The notes under the pieces are model-generated. The model ran no database searches, was not told where the DNA came from, and saw only the letters and a list, made by a program, of their open reading frames with translations. The translations under genes were made by a program, and so were the position numbers. A stretch of 64,000 nucleotides of DNA, from assembly GCA_964510785.1 (NCBI GenBank), contig CAZECM010000002.1:1-64000 (forward strand), given 5' to 3'. The stretch comes from JAAYZM01 sp964510785 (GTDB lineage Bacteria > Actinomycetota > Actinomycetes > Actinomycetales > Cellulomonadaceae). This document shows positions 1-9,631 of the stretch, one piece after another; position 1 is the stretch's first letter; the number at the start of each line of letters is the position of its first letter.

Positions 1-28
1 CCCCCTCCCCCGCCCTCCGCCCTCCCCC

Positions 29-88
29 GTTGCGGGACACCACGCACTGTTGCGGGACACCACGAACCGTTGCGGGACACCACGCACC
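29..88. repeat. three tandem 20-bp repeats, core TGCGGGACACCACG
   Basis: Three head-to-tail 20-bp units start at 29, 49 and 69 and differ only in their last few bases. Each carries the core TGCGGGACACCACG. A fourth partial core follows in the hairpin at 100-133. The array lies at the window edge, downstream of the minus-strand lipoprotein gene, so it may belong to an unseen gene to the left. Function is unknown; operator sites or a local repeat expansion are both possible. Confidence 0.8.
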
Positions 89-99
89 GAAAAGGTGCT

Positions 100-133
100 C
101 TGCGGGACGCTATGCGCACCTCACGTCCCGCAG
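100..133. terminator. inverted repeat, possible terminator or operator
   Basis: A perfect 10-bp inverted repeat (CTGCGGGACG and CGTCCCGCAG) surrounds a 14-base loop, about 40 bases past the stop of the minus-strand lipoprotein gene. There is no T-run. It could end the tetR-RND-lipoprotein transcript. Because its arms share the TGCGGGAC core of the adjacent tandem repeats, it could instead be a protein-binding site. Confidence 0.4.
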
Positions 134-173
134 GACCGCGATGGGAGCGTGCGCGGCTAGCCAGCGTGCGCCA

Positions 174-1130
174 CTAGCCAGCCTGCGCGGCGGCCAGCAG
201 GTCGAGGTCCTCCCGGTGGTCGGCGACGTACCGCTCCTGGAGCTCGTGCGCGAGGAGGGTGTGCTGCCGGTCGTAGCCGAGCGACTCGCGGCACTCGAAG
301 TCGAGCAGCGCGACCCGCTTCTCCTCCGCGGCCCGCTCGGGCACCTCGGGCAGGGTGAAGTGGTCGATCCCAGCGTCTGCTGCTCGTTCGAGGGCCTCGT
401 CGTGACCCTCGTAGACCGACTCGTGGGCACGACCGGGCGACGCAAAGCTCATGCCCTCCCCGGCCATGCACGCCGACCACCGCGCGTCCAGCTCGGCGAA
501 CGCGGGATCCTCGGGCAGGGCGGTGAGGAACGCGATCGCGTCGTCGCGCACCTGAGCGAGGTACTCGTCCTGGTCACCGATCCCGTCGTAGCCCACCGCC
601 ATGCAGCCCCCTGACCGGGACCACGAGCCGTCCGGATGGCTTTCGGTGATCGGGCCGTACATCGCGGTGTAGTAGGCCTCCGACTCGGCGGGCGACATCG
701 AGGCGAGGTACTCCTCTCGCTCCGGTGACCCCTCGTAGTCGAACTGGAATGCACCGGCCTCGTCGGTGACCGGCGTCCAGACACCGTACCCATACCGCTC
801 GACGTACTCGCGCGTGCCCTGTGCCGGGCCGTCGCTCTCGATCACCTCGTCAGGCGCGGGCACGTCGGGGAAGTACTCGAAACCGAGCTCCGTCATGCAC
901 GCGGCGATCCGGGACTCCCGGAGCCGCAGCTGCTCGAGCATCCCCGCGATGCCCTCCACCGGCTGTGCCCACCCGACCATCACCTCGAGCGGCCCCTGCG
1001 CGGGCAGGTCCGCCGTCCCGCCCGGCCCCGGGTCCTCCCCCGGCCCGCTGCACCCGACGAGCAAGGTCGACAGGACCAGGCCGATCGCCGCTGACACCCT
1101 GACCCGCAGCGCTCGATCCACCCGCACCAT
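174..1130 (-). CDS. putative lipoprotein of unknown function
   Basis: A 318-residue predicted lipoprotein. A basic N-terminus and hydrophobic stretch (about residues 10-25) end in the lipobox LVGC, so the mature protein would be lipid-anchored at Cys27 on the outer membrane face. The mature part is acidic with scattered Cys residues (for example SGGCMAVG and WSACMAGEG). No domain is recognised. It begins 7 bases after the RND exporter stop, on the same strand, so it is probably co-transcribed and could assist export. That role is inferred from position only. A GTG two codons downstream of the ATG is better spaced from the GAGGGG ribosome site, so the exact start is uncertain. Confidence 0.8.
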   Translation of the reverse strand: MVRVDRALRVRVSAAIGLVLSTLLVGCSGPGEDPGPGGTADLPAQGPLEVMVGWAQPVEGIAGMLEQLRLRESRIAACMTELGFEYFPDVPAPDEVIESDGPAQGTREYVERYGYGVWTPVTDEAGAFQFDYEGSPEREEYLASMSPAESEAYYTAMYGPITESHPDGSWSRSGGCMAVGYDGIGDQDEYLAQVRDDAIAFLTALPEDPAFAELDARWSACMAGEGMSFASPGRAHESVYEGHDEALERAADAGIDHFTLPEVPERAAEEKRVALLDFECRESLGYDRQHTLLAHELQERYVADHREDLDLLAAAQAG

Positions 1131-1137
1131 GGCCCCT

Positions 1138-4100
1138 CTAGCCGACTGCGACCGACTCTACGTCGGCCTCTCGGGTCGGCCCCTCTGCTTCGACGATCTG
1201 CTCTTCACCTCGGCGGAGCTGGCGGGCTTCGCGGGGGGCCTCGACGAGGTGGTAGATCGTCGGGAGCACCACGAGGGTCATGAAGGTCGAGGAGAACAGC
1301 CCGCCGATGACGACGAGCGCGAGCGGCTGCGAGATGAAGCCACCGTGCCCCGTGATCCCGATCGCCATGGGAGTCATCGCGAGGATCGCGGCGAGCGCCG
1401 TCATGATGATCGGCCGCACGCGGCGCGTGGCCCCGAGCCGCAGCGCCTCGTCCATGCCGAGCCCCACCTCGCGGTACTGCTTGACGAGGTCGATGAGCAC
1501 GATCGCGTTCGTGACGACGATCCCGATGAGCATGAGCACCCCGATGAGCGAGGCGACCCCGAGCGGGATGCCCGTGGCGACCTGCAGGATGATCGAGCCG
1601 GTCGCCGCGAACGGGATCGACACGAGCAGCAGGAGCGGGTGGAGCAGCGAGCGGAACGTCGCGACCATGACGACGTAGACGATGAGGATCGCCACGAGGA
1701 TCGCGAGACCGAGCTGGCTGAACGCCTCGTCCTGCTCCGCCGTGATGCCACCGATCTCGGCCTGCACGCCGTCCGGCAGCGCGACCGTCTCGAGCGCCGC
1801 GCGCACCGCGGTGCTCGTCTGGCCGATGTCGTCCGAGCCCGGCGTCACGGAGACCGAGGCGTTGCGGCGCGTGTCGAGGGTCGAGATCGAGACGGGACCG
1901 TCGACGGTCGTCACCTCGGCCAGGTCGGTCAGCGGCACGAGGCCCGTCGCCGTCGGCACCGTGAGCCCCCGCAGTGCGTCGACCGACGACGGCGGCGCCG
2001 TGGGCGAGAGGAACACCCCGACGCTCGTGGAGTCGATCGTGACCTGCCCGATCTGCTGCGGGGTCAGCGCCCCGGCGAGGATCTGGTTGACCTGCGCCTC
2101 GGTGTAGCCGACGGCCGCGGCGGCCTCGCGGTCCACCGTGACCTGCAGCGTGGGCCGGGCCTCGGTCAGCGACGTGGACACCTGCACGGCCTCGGGCAGC
2201 GTCGACATCGCGGCCGCGATCGCCGCGGTCCCGGCGTCGATCGACTCCTGCTCCGGGCCGGTGACGAGGATCTGCACGTCGTTGCTGAGCCCCATGCCGC
2301 CGAAGGAGGAGACGGAGAGCTCGTCCTCGGGCACCACGCCGTCGAGCGCGGAGCGCACGTCCGCCTCGACCTCGGCGCCGTCGGCGCCGTCGGCGAGCAC
2401 GAGCGAGTAGCTGATCGCGTCGCCGCCGCCGAAGATCGCGGACATCTCGCTCGAGCCGAGCGTCGCCTGGACGAGCTCGACGCCGTCGACGTCCGCGAGC
2501 AGGGCGGAGACCTCCTCGGCCACGGCGAGCTGGCGGTCGAGGCCCGTGCCGGGGGCGACGGACTGGCTGACGCCGAGCGTGCCCTGGGACATGTCGCCGA
2601 GGAAGTTCGTCTTGAGCAGCGGCGCCATGCCGAGCGTGCCCACGAGCACGGCTGCGGAGATCCCGATCGTGATCCAGCGGTGCCCGAGCACCCAGTCGAT
2701 CGTGCGCCGGTAGCCGCGCTGCAGGCCCGCGTCGTCCTGGGTGGAGGTCTCGCGCAGCTCGGCGAGCCGCTCGGCGGGCGTGGTCGGGACCGCCCGCGCC
2801 GCCGTCCCGCGCTTGCGGGCGAGCAGCCAGTAGGCGAGCACCGGCACGATCGTGAGCGCGATCAGCAGCGAGGCGCCCATGGCGATGGCGACGGTGAACG
2901 CGAACGGCGCGAAGAGCTGGCCAGCCATGCCACCCACGAGGGCGATGGGCAGGAACACCACGACGGTGGTCACGGTCGAGGCCGTGATGGCGCCAGCGAC
3001 CTCGCGGACGGCGTCCACGATCGTGCGCGTGCGCGACTTGCCGTACTCGAGGTGTCTCTCGACGTTCTCGATGACGACGATCGAGTCGTCGACGATGCGC
3101 CCGATCGCGATCGTCAACCCGCCGAGCGTCAGGATGTTGAGCGAGTACCCGGCACCGTTCATCGCGACGAACGCGACGAGGATCGACAGCGGGATGGAGA
3201 TCGCCGTGACGAGGGTCGCCCGCGCGGAGCGCAGGAAGAGCAGGATGACGACGACGGCGAACAGCAGCCCGAGCCCGCCCTCGATGGCGAGGGACGAGAT
3301 CGACTCGCTGATGAACGGCGCCTGGTCCAGGAGCACGTTCAGCTCGGCGCCGTCGAGCTGGGACTGCAGCTCCGGCAGCACGTCACGCACCGCCTGGGAC
3401 ACCTCGACGGTGTTCGCGTCGGGCAGCTTCGTGACCGAGAGCGTCAGGGCCGGCACGCCGTCGACGAGGGAGTAGGAGGTCTGCGGGTCCGTCGTGAGCT
3501 CGACGTCGGCCACGTCGCCGAGGCGGACGGGGCCGGTGGCGGTGACGAGCGGGAGGTCCGCGACCTGGTCGACGCTCTCGATCCGTGAGCCGAGCTGCAC
3601 GGCGAGCGACTGGCCGTCGTCCTCGAGCAGGCCGCCCGAGGTCACGATGCCGTTGGCCATCAGCAGCGGTGCCACGGCGGCGCGGCTCAGCCCCAGCCCG
3701 GCGAGTGCGCTGTCGTCGGGCGTGATGGAGACGCGCGGCCCTGCCGCCCCGACCACCTGCGCGGCCGCGACGCCGTCGAGCCGCTCGATCGCGGGGACCA
3801 CGATCTCGTCGAGCCGGCCCGCGAGCGCCCCGGTGTCCTGTGCCGAGACGGCGATCTGGATGATCGGGAAGTCGTCGAGCGAGATCGCCATGACGGTGGG
3901 CTCGACGTTCTCGGGCAGCAGCGCCCGCACCCTGCCGATCGCCTGGTTCATCTTCTGCTCGACGTTCGCGACCTCGGTGCCGAACTCGAACTCCGCCATG
4001 ACCACGGAGATCCCGGTCGAGGACGTCCCGGTGGTGCCCTGGAGGCCCGGCACGGTCTGCAGCACCTGCTCGAGCGGCCCCGTCACGTCTTGCGCGACGA

Positions 4101-4275
4101 CCTCGGGCGAGGCGCCCGGGTACACCGTGATGACGGCGAGCTGCGGGATCTCGAGCGACGGGATGAGCTCTTGCTTGAGCGAGCCGAACGAGATCACGCC
4201 GAAGAGCGCGACGACGACGGTCACCAGGGCGATGAGCGCCCGGTTCTTCAGGCTGAGTCTGGCGAGCTGGTGCAC
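1138..4275 (-). CDS. RND-family efflux transporter permease (AcrB/HAE type)
   Basis: A 1,045-residue RND pump, the usual length for the AcrB-like family, expected to expel hydrophobic or toxic compounds using the proton gradient. The layout is classic: TM1 at residues 11-30, a large extracytoplasmic loop, a TM2-TM6 bundle from about 328, a second TM bundle and loop, and a terminal TM bundle. The proton-relay motif IGRIVDDSIVVIENVE lies at 391-406, with Asp396 and Asp397 matching the AcrB Asp pair. The open frame extends 690 bases further upstream through tetR, but similarity starts at the GTG at 4275, preceded by an AGGA-like site. No periplasmic adaptor or outer-membrane channel is nearby, as expected in a Gram-positive. 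It lies 127 bp downstream of tetR. Confidence 0.93.
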   Translation of the reverse strand: MHQLARLSLKNRALIALVTVVVALFGVISFGSLKQELIPSLEIPQLAVITVYPGASPEVVAQDVTGPLEQVLQTVPGLQGTTGTSSTGISVVMAEFEFGTEVANVEQKMNQAIGRVRALLPENVEPTVMAISLDDFPIIQIAVSAQDTGALAGRLDEIVVPAIERLDGVAAAQVVGAAGPRVSITPDDSALAGLGLSRAAVAPLLMANGIVTSGGLLEDDGQSLAVQLGSRIESVDQVADLPLVTATGPVRLGDVADVELTTDPQTSYSLVDGVPALTLSVTKLPDANTVEVSQAVRDVLPELQSQLDGAELNVLLDQAPFISESISSLAIEGGLGLLFAVVVILLFLRSARATLVTAISIPLSILVAFVAMNGAGYSLNILTLGGLTIAIGRIVDDSIVVIENVERHLEYGKSRTRTIVDAVREVAGAITASTVTTVVVFLPIALVGGMAGQLFAPFAFTVAIAMGASLLIALTIVPVLAYWLLARKRGTAARAVPTTPAERLAELRETSTQDDAGLQRGYRRTIDWVLGHRWITIGISAAVLVGTLGMAPLLKTNFLGDMSQGTLGVSQSVAPGTGLDRQLAVAEEVSALLADVDGVELVQATLGSSEMSAIFGGGDAISYSLVLADGADGAEVEADVRSALDGVVPEDELSVSSFGGMGLSNDVQILVTGPEQESIDAGTAAIAAAMSTLPEAVQVSTSLTEARPTLQVTVDREAAAAVGYTEAQVNQILAGALTPQQIGQVTIDSTSVGVFLSPTAPPSSVDALRGLTVPTATGLVPLTDLAEVTTVDGPVSISTLDTRRNASVSVTPGSDDIGQTSTAVRAALETVALPDGVQAEIGGITAEQDEAFSQLGLAILVAILIVYVVMVATFRSLLHPLLLLVSIPFAATGSIILQVATGIPLGVASLIGVLMLIGIVVTNAIVLIDLVKQYREVGLGMDEALRLGATRRVRPIIMTALAAILAMTPMAIGITGHGGFISQPLALVVIGGLFSSTFMTLVVLPTIYHLVEAPREARQLRRGEEQIVEAEGPTREADVESVAVG

Positions 4276-4402
4276 GGGGGGTCCTGTTCGGCTGGAGAGC
4301 TGGGGTGGGGCTGGCAGGCGATCTTGGCCTGTGGGGCGGGCGGTGCGGCGGGCGATGGGGCTGTCGGGGTGCGGTCGGGGCGATGAACGCCGTGGGGTGC
4401 GG

Positions 4403-5011
4403 TCAGGCGTCGGGATCGGCGAAGCCGCGGCGGACGTGGGCGAGTCCGTCGGCGAGGAGGGCTGCGACATCGTCGGGCCCGGCGTCGCCCTCGAGGAGTT
4501 CCTCGATGACGACCCCGCCGATGCCGAGCAGCGCGCCGAGCAGGAGCACGGCCGTGCGGGGCGGCATGCCGGCGTCGACGAGGTGCGCGCGGAACTCGCG
4601 GCGAGCCTCGAACACGGTCTGGTGGAGGAACGGTGCGAGCGTGGGTTCATCGCGCAGGAGACGACCGAAGTCGGCGACGAGGGCCGAGCCGTCGGCGGTG
4701 AAGACGTCCTCGTAGGCACGAGCGGTGGCGTCGATGACGGTGTCCGTGGTGACCGGGGCGGTGAGGTCACCGGGAGCCGCCCCGAAGCGCCCCGCGGGCA
4801 TGCCGAGGCGGAGGAAGAACCCGTCGACGACGGCCTCCTGCTTGCAGGAGAAGTGGTTGGCGAAGGTGCGTCGGGAGTAGCCGACGCGCTCGACGATGTC
4901 CTCGACCGTGGTCTCGGTGAGCCCGCGCTCGAGCGTGAGGTCGAGCGCCGCGAGGGCGAGCTCACGCCCGGTCGCGATCTTCTTGCGCTCGCGCAGGCTG
5001 AGTTCGGTCAC
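4403..5011 (-). CDS. TetR-family transcriptional repressor of the adjacent RND pump
   Basis: A 202-residue regulator with an N-terminal helix-turn-helix at about residues 25-58 (TTVEDIVERVGYSRRTFANHF, broken here only by the window of the motif) and a variable ligand-binding C-terminal half. An ATG at 5047 would add 12 residues, but that codon lies inside a perfect palindrome. The GTG at 5011 has a TACCGT box exactly 6 bases upstream, the leaderless arrangement. The gene directly precedes the RND transporter and lipoprotein on the same strand. The palindrome at 5031-5066 over the presumed -35 implies autorepression together with the pump. The inducer is unknown. Confidence 0.92.
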   Translation of the reverse strand: MTELSLRERKKIATGRELALAALDLTLERGLTETTVEDIVERVGYSRRTFANHFSCKQEAVVDGFFLRLGMPAGRFGAAPGDLTAPVTTDTVIDATARAYEDVFTADGSALVADFGRLLRDEPTLAPFLHQTVFEARREFRAHLVDAGMPPRTAVLLLGALLGIGGVVIEELLEGDAGPDDVAALLADGLAHVRRGFADPDA

Positions 5012-5017
5012 CGGGCC

Positions 5018-5023
5018 ACGGTA
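5018..5023 (-). promoter_or_regulatory. -10 box of tetR, leaderless type
   Basis: On the minus strand TACCGT stands 6 bases before the GTG start of tetR. With an 18-base spacer, TTGCGC at 5042-5047 can serve as the -35, which lies inside the operator palindrome. This is a pattern call, not a mapped start. Confidence 0.55.
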
Positions 5024-5030
5024 AGCGCTT

Positions 5031-5066
5031 CGTTGCCCATTGCGCAAGATTGCTCAATGGGCAACG
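5031..5066. promoter_or_regulatory. TetR operator palindrome
   Basis: A perfect 12-bp inverted repeat (CGTTGCCCATTG and CAATGGGCAACG) is separated by 12 bases, giving a 36-bp site between the ahcY stop and the tetR start. The arm length and the overlap with the predicted -35 fit an operator for the adjacent TetR protein. A terminator for ahcY is less likely, because no T-run follows on the minus strand. Confidence 0.75.
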
Positions 5067-5071
5067 AACTC

Positions 5072-6550
<1,479 letters not shown>

Positions 6551-6704
6551 GCGGTTCTCCTGGTACTTCGGGCTCGTGGTGCGGGGTTTCGTGATTCGGG
6601 GACGCAGGGGGTCACGGGTTCGGCGTGGCAGGCTCGCGCTCTCGCCGATCCTTGCGGCGCGGCCCGTCTAGGCCCTGGTCATCACCCACGCCGTTCAGAG
6701 CCAC

Positions 6705-6710
6705 ATCCTA
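6705..6710 (-). promoter_or_regulatory. candidate -10 box of ahcY
   Basis: TAGGAT on the minus strand fits the actinobacterial -10 consensus and would give a 5' leader of about 145-150 bases. No clear -35 is visible. The leader was inspected for a SAH- or SAM-type riboswitch and none was convincing. Confidence 0.4.
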
Positions 6711-6769
6711 CCGTGGGCGCTCCCTCGCCAGACGGCCGCGGAGCCGGGAGCGCTGCTGCACGGCGCCTT

Positions 6770-6820
6770 CTGCTGCGCGGTGTCCTCTACTGCGCGGTGT
6801 CCTCTACTGCGCGGTGTCGC
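6770..6820. repeat. three 17-bp tandem repeats over the 3' end of the exporter ATPase gene
   Basis: Three 17-bp units at 6770-6786, 6787-6803 and 6804-6820 share CTGCGCGGTGTC. The last one contains the final codons (DTAQ) and the TAG stop of the exporter ATPase gene, so the gene tail plus its stop codon appears to have been copied twice more downstream. Confidence 0.85.
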
Positions 6821-7682
6821 GGTCGTCCTGCCCGGCGGAGTGGAGCTCCTCGACGTAGGCCGCGTACTGGTCGGCGATCTCCTCGACGGGTCCGTCCGCG
6901 CGGATGAGCCCCTTGTCGAGCCAGATCGCGCGGTTGCACATCGCGCGCACGGAGGCGAGCGAGTGGCTCACGAAGAACACGGTGCCGGCCGCGTGGCGGA
7001 TCTCCTCGATCCTGGACTTGGACCGCTTGCGGAACGCCGCGTCACCCGTCGCGAGCGCCTCGTCGATCATGAGCACGTCCGGCACCGCTGCGGTCGAGAT
7101 GGCGAACCGCAACCGCGCGGCCATGCCCGAGGAGTAGGCGCTCATGGGCAGCTGGACGGCGTCACCGATCCCGGCGAAGTCGACGATCTCGTCGAAACGC
7201 TCCTCGACCTCGGCCTTGGTGAGCCCGAGCGCGAGCCCGCCGATCGTGATGTTGCGCTCGCCAGAGAGCTGCTTGACGAGGGCCGCGTTGACACCGAGCA
7301 GGCTCGGCACCCCGGAGATGTAGACGCTCCCCTGGGTGGGCGGGTGCAGCCCCGCGACGGCGCGCAGCAGGGTGGACTTCCCCGAGCCGTTCGTGCCGAT
7401 GATGCCGATCGACTCACCGTGGTGCGCCACGAAGGAGACCCCGCGCACCGCGCGCACCTCGGTCACCGCCCCGGTGTAGGCGGACCCCTTGTTGAGCAGT
7501 CGCTTCAGTACCGAGGGCTTCTCGGCCGTGACCGGCCGGCGCCTCGAGCCGAACACCCGGTAGGTGACGTGCAGGTCGTGCACGACGACGGACGGTGCGC
7601 CGAGCACCGCTCCCGAGTCGTCGCGATCGGGCAGGTCCTCCGGATCGATCTCGAAGTCGATCTCTTCCGTGGCCTTACTCAC
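6804..7682 (-). CDS. polysaccharide/teichoic-acid ABC exporter ATPase (Wzt/TagH type)
   Basis: A 292-residue ABC ATPase that would power export of an undecaprenyl-linked wall polymer. Walker A is GTNGSGKST (96-104), the signature is the SSGM variant (184-187) typical of Wzt/TagH proteins, and Walker B is VLMIDE (203-208), followed by the switch histidine in FVSHS. The roughly 60-residue N-terminal extension is acidic. There is no C-terminal carbohydrate-binding domain, so substrate recognition may be of the TagGH kind. The GTG at 7682 is chosen over an ATG at 7703 because GAGG precedes it at proper spacing and it overlaps the permease stop by 8 bases, a translational-coupling layout. Confidence 0.93.
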   Translation of the reverse strand: MSKATEEIDFEIDPEDLPDRDDSGAVLGAPSVVVHDLHVTYRVFGSRRRPVTAEKPSVLKRLLNKGSAYTGAVTEVRAVRGVSFVAHHGESIGIIGTNGSGKSTLLRAVAGLHPPTQGSVYISGVPSLLGVNAALVKQLSGERNITIGGLALGLTKAEVEERFDEIVDFAGIGDAVQLPMSAYSSGMAARLRFAISTAAVPDVLMIDEALATGDAAFRKRSKSRIEEIRHAAGTVFFVSHSLASVRAMCNRAIWLDKGLIRADGPVEEIADQYAAYVEELHSAGQDDRDTAQ

Positions 7683-8589
7683 GTCCGTACCTCGCTTCCG
7701 CACGCCAGAAGAACACGAAGCCTACGAGGAAGAAGAGCACGGCCCACCCGGCGCCCCACGCCCACAGCGACCAGTCGAGCGGGATGTTCGGCTCGTTGAG
7801 CAGCGCCTGGCGGGCCAGGTTGAGGTACACCGCGACGGGCTGGTAGCCCATGATCGCCGAGAGAACCGGCTCCGAGATGTACCGGTCGATCGGAAAGATG
7901 ACACCGGAGGCGTACATCAGGATCCGCAGCACGAACGGCAGCAGGTTCCCGACATCAGGTACGCGCTCGACGACCCGGCCGAGCATGAAGGCGACACCGG
8001 TCGAGAAGACGTAGAGCAGGCCGACGGCGGGCACGATGAGGAGCCACTCCCAGTCGACGCCGCCGAACGTCACGCTCGGCAGCACCGCGCTACCGAGCAC
8101 GAAGGCGCACATGACGAAGACCGCCGGCACGAGCCCCGCAAGGTTCGCCATCACGGTGGAGATCGGCAGGAGCGAACGCGGGAAGTGCAGCGCGCGCACG
8201 AGGTTGAGGTTCTTCTGCACCGACTTGGCACCGCCCGTGGCGGACTCGGAGAAGAACCGGTACATGAACGTGCCGACGACGATGAAGCCGATCCCGTTCT
8301 CCTGGCCGCGGGTGAGCTGCAGCACCACGCCGAAGATGAGGAAGTAGACGAACGCGTTCATCGTCGGGTTGAGGATGGCCCACAGCTGACCGAGGTAGCT
8401 GTTCTGGTTCTCCGCGAACGCCGACGACGTCGCGAGAGTCTTGGCGAACTCGCGACGTCGCCACGTGTCGCGGATGTAGTCGCGCAGCGGAGGCCGGACG
8501 CCCACCTGGCGCAGACCGTGCTCCTCGGCGAGTGCTGCCGCCGCCTCCGGGCTGTCCGGCGGTGGCAACGGAGCAGACGTTGCGGTCAT
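7675..8589 (-). CDS. polysaccharide/teichoic-acid ABC exporter permease (Wzm/TagG type)
   Basis: A 304-residue ABC-2 permease with six predicted membrane spans (starting near residue 75, for example LWAILNPTMNAFVYFLIFGV) and a cytoplasmic N-terminal region of about 60 residues. The segment SVQKNLNLVRALHFPRSLLP is the conserved amphipathic element of the TagG/Wzm family. It pairs with the overlapping ATPase gene to move a lipid-linked glycan across the membrane. GGAGAAG precedes the ATG. A TAGCAT box about 95 bases upstream on the minus strand could be its own promoter. The substrate is presumably the polymer built by the glycosyltransferase and glycerophosphotransferase genes further along. 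Confidence 0.93.
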   Translation of the reverse strand: MTATSAPLPPPDSPEAAAALAEEHGLRQVGVRPPLRDYIRDTWRRREFAKTLATSSAFAENQNSYLGQLWAILNPTMNAFVYFLIFGVVLQLTRGQENGIGFIVVGTFMYRFFSESATGGAKSVQKNLNLVRALHFPRSLLPISTVMANLAGLVPAVFVMCAFVLGSAVLPSVTFGGVDWEWLLIVPAVGLLYVFSTGVAFMLGRVVERVPDVGNLLPFVLRILMYASGVIFPIDRYISEPVLSAIMGYQPVAVYLNLARQALLNEPNIPLDWSLWAWGAGWAVLFFLVGFVFFWRAEARYGRE

Positions 8590-8710
8590 GCTTCTCCGTT
8601 CCGTCCGGGCACCCGCGTGGTGCTCGGGGTGGGAGCGCCGACCCCTCGCGGGTCACTCTCGGCGCCACCACCAGGGGACCATGCTACGAGACCGCTGGCG
8701 TGCCTCGAGG

Positions 8711-9631
8711 TCACGTTGCGACCGTACGCCGCAGGTCCGGTTCGAGGTAGGAGAACTTCACCTCGGGCACCGCGGCACGCACCCGGGCCTCCGCCTCGTC
8801 GATCTGTGCCGCCACCTCGGCCGCCGTCACCGGACCCGGCACCTCGATCTTGGCCGCGAGGAGGATCTCCTCGGGTCCCACGTGCAGCGTCTTGAGGTGG
8901 ATGACCGACACCACGGAGCCGCCCACGAGCGCCGCGCGGATCGCCGCCACGGTCTCGGGAGTCGCCGACTCACCCAGGAGCAAGGAGCGGGTCTCGACGG
9001 CGAGGATCACGGCGATCGTCACGAGCAGCAGCCCGATGGCCGCCGTGCCGGCCGCGTCCCAGCGACCGTCCCCCGTCACGAGGGTGAGGCTCACGCCCGC
9101 GAGCGCGAACACGAGGCCGAGCAGCGCGCCGATGTCCTCGAGCAGGACGACGGGCAGCTCGGGAGCCTTGGCGCTGCGCACGAACTCGACCCAGGTGCGT
9201 CGCCCGCGCACGTGGTTGGACTCGCGGACCGCGGTGCGCAGCGAGAAGGACTCGAGCCCGATCGCCACGACGAGCACGAGGATCGGCACCCACTGCCACG
9301 AGTCGATGCCGTGCGGTTCGGAGAACTTGTGCCACGCCTCGTAGAGCGCGAAGAGCCCACCGACGGTGAAGAGCACGATCGCGACGATGAAGGCGTACAG
9401 GTAGCGCTCGCGCCCGAAGCCGAAGGGGTGCGCCTCGGTCGCCGTGCGTCGGGCCCGCTTCCCGCCGAGCAGGAGGAGCGCCTGGTTGCCCGAGTCCGCC
9501 ACGGAGTGCACCGACTCCGCGAGCATCGAGCTCGAGCCCGTGAGCAGGTAGGCGCCGAACTTGGTGACCGCGATCCCCGCGTTGGCGAGCAGGGCGGCGA
9601 CGATCGCCTTGGTGCCGCCCTCGACGCTCAC
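8711..9631 (-). CDS. cation diffusion facilitator (CDF) family metal transporter
   Basis: A 306-residue CDF protein, likely exporting zinc or another divalent metal in exchange for protons. Six membrane spans are followed by a C-terminal cytoplasmic domain (about 215-306). The metal-site motif in TM2 is HSVAD (in ESVHSVADSGNQ) and the TM5 motif is LLEDIGALLG, a pattern closer to the SLC30A9-like branch than to classic YiiP with its DD/HD sites. The insert YEAWHKFSEPHGIDSWQWVP is also typical of that branch. Its ATG overlaps the stop of the nucleotidyltransferase gene by 4 bases (ATGA), so the two are translated from one message despite having no obvious shared function. Confidence 0.92.
   Translation of the reverse strand: MSVEGGTKAIVAALLANAGIAVTKFGAYLLTGSSSMLAESVHSVADSGNQALLLLGGKRARRTATEAHPFGFGRERYLYAFIVAIVLFTVGGLFALYEAWHKFSEPHGIDSWQWVPILVLVVAIGLESFSLRTAVRESNHVRGRRTWVEFVRSAKAPELPVVLLEDIGALLGLVFALAGVSLTLVTGDGRWDAAGTAAIGLLLVTIAVILAVETRSLLLGESATPETVAAIRAALVGGSVVSVIHLKTLHVGPEEILLAAKIEVPGPVTAAEVAAQIDEAEARVRAAVPEVKFSYLEPDLRRTVAT

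Noticed and set aside
766..3588. Long plus-strand frame of 940 codons opposite the RND gene
   Set aside because: Its residues are Arg/Asp/Gly-rich with no family pattern, typical of an antisense shadow of a high-GC gene. The RND reading has clear motifs.
5031..5066. Palindrome as an ahcY terminator
   Set aside because: No T-run on the minus strand and its loop is as long as the arm; position over the tetR promoter fits an operator better.
6551..6704. Possible SAH or SAM riboswitch in the ahcY leader
   Set aside because: The leader contains GTGGGTGATGACC, which recalls the 3' part of SAM-IV riboswitches, but the pairing 5' segment and the rest of the conserved core are absent, and the SAH-riboswitch core was not found. 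No compact fold was seen by eye.
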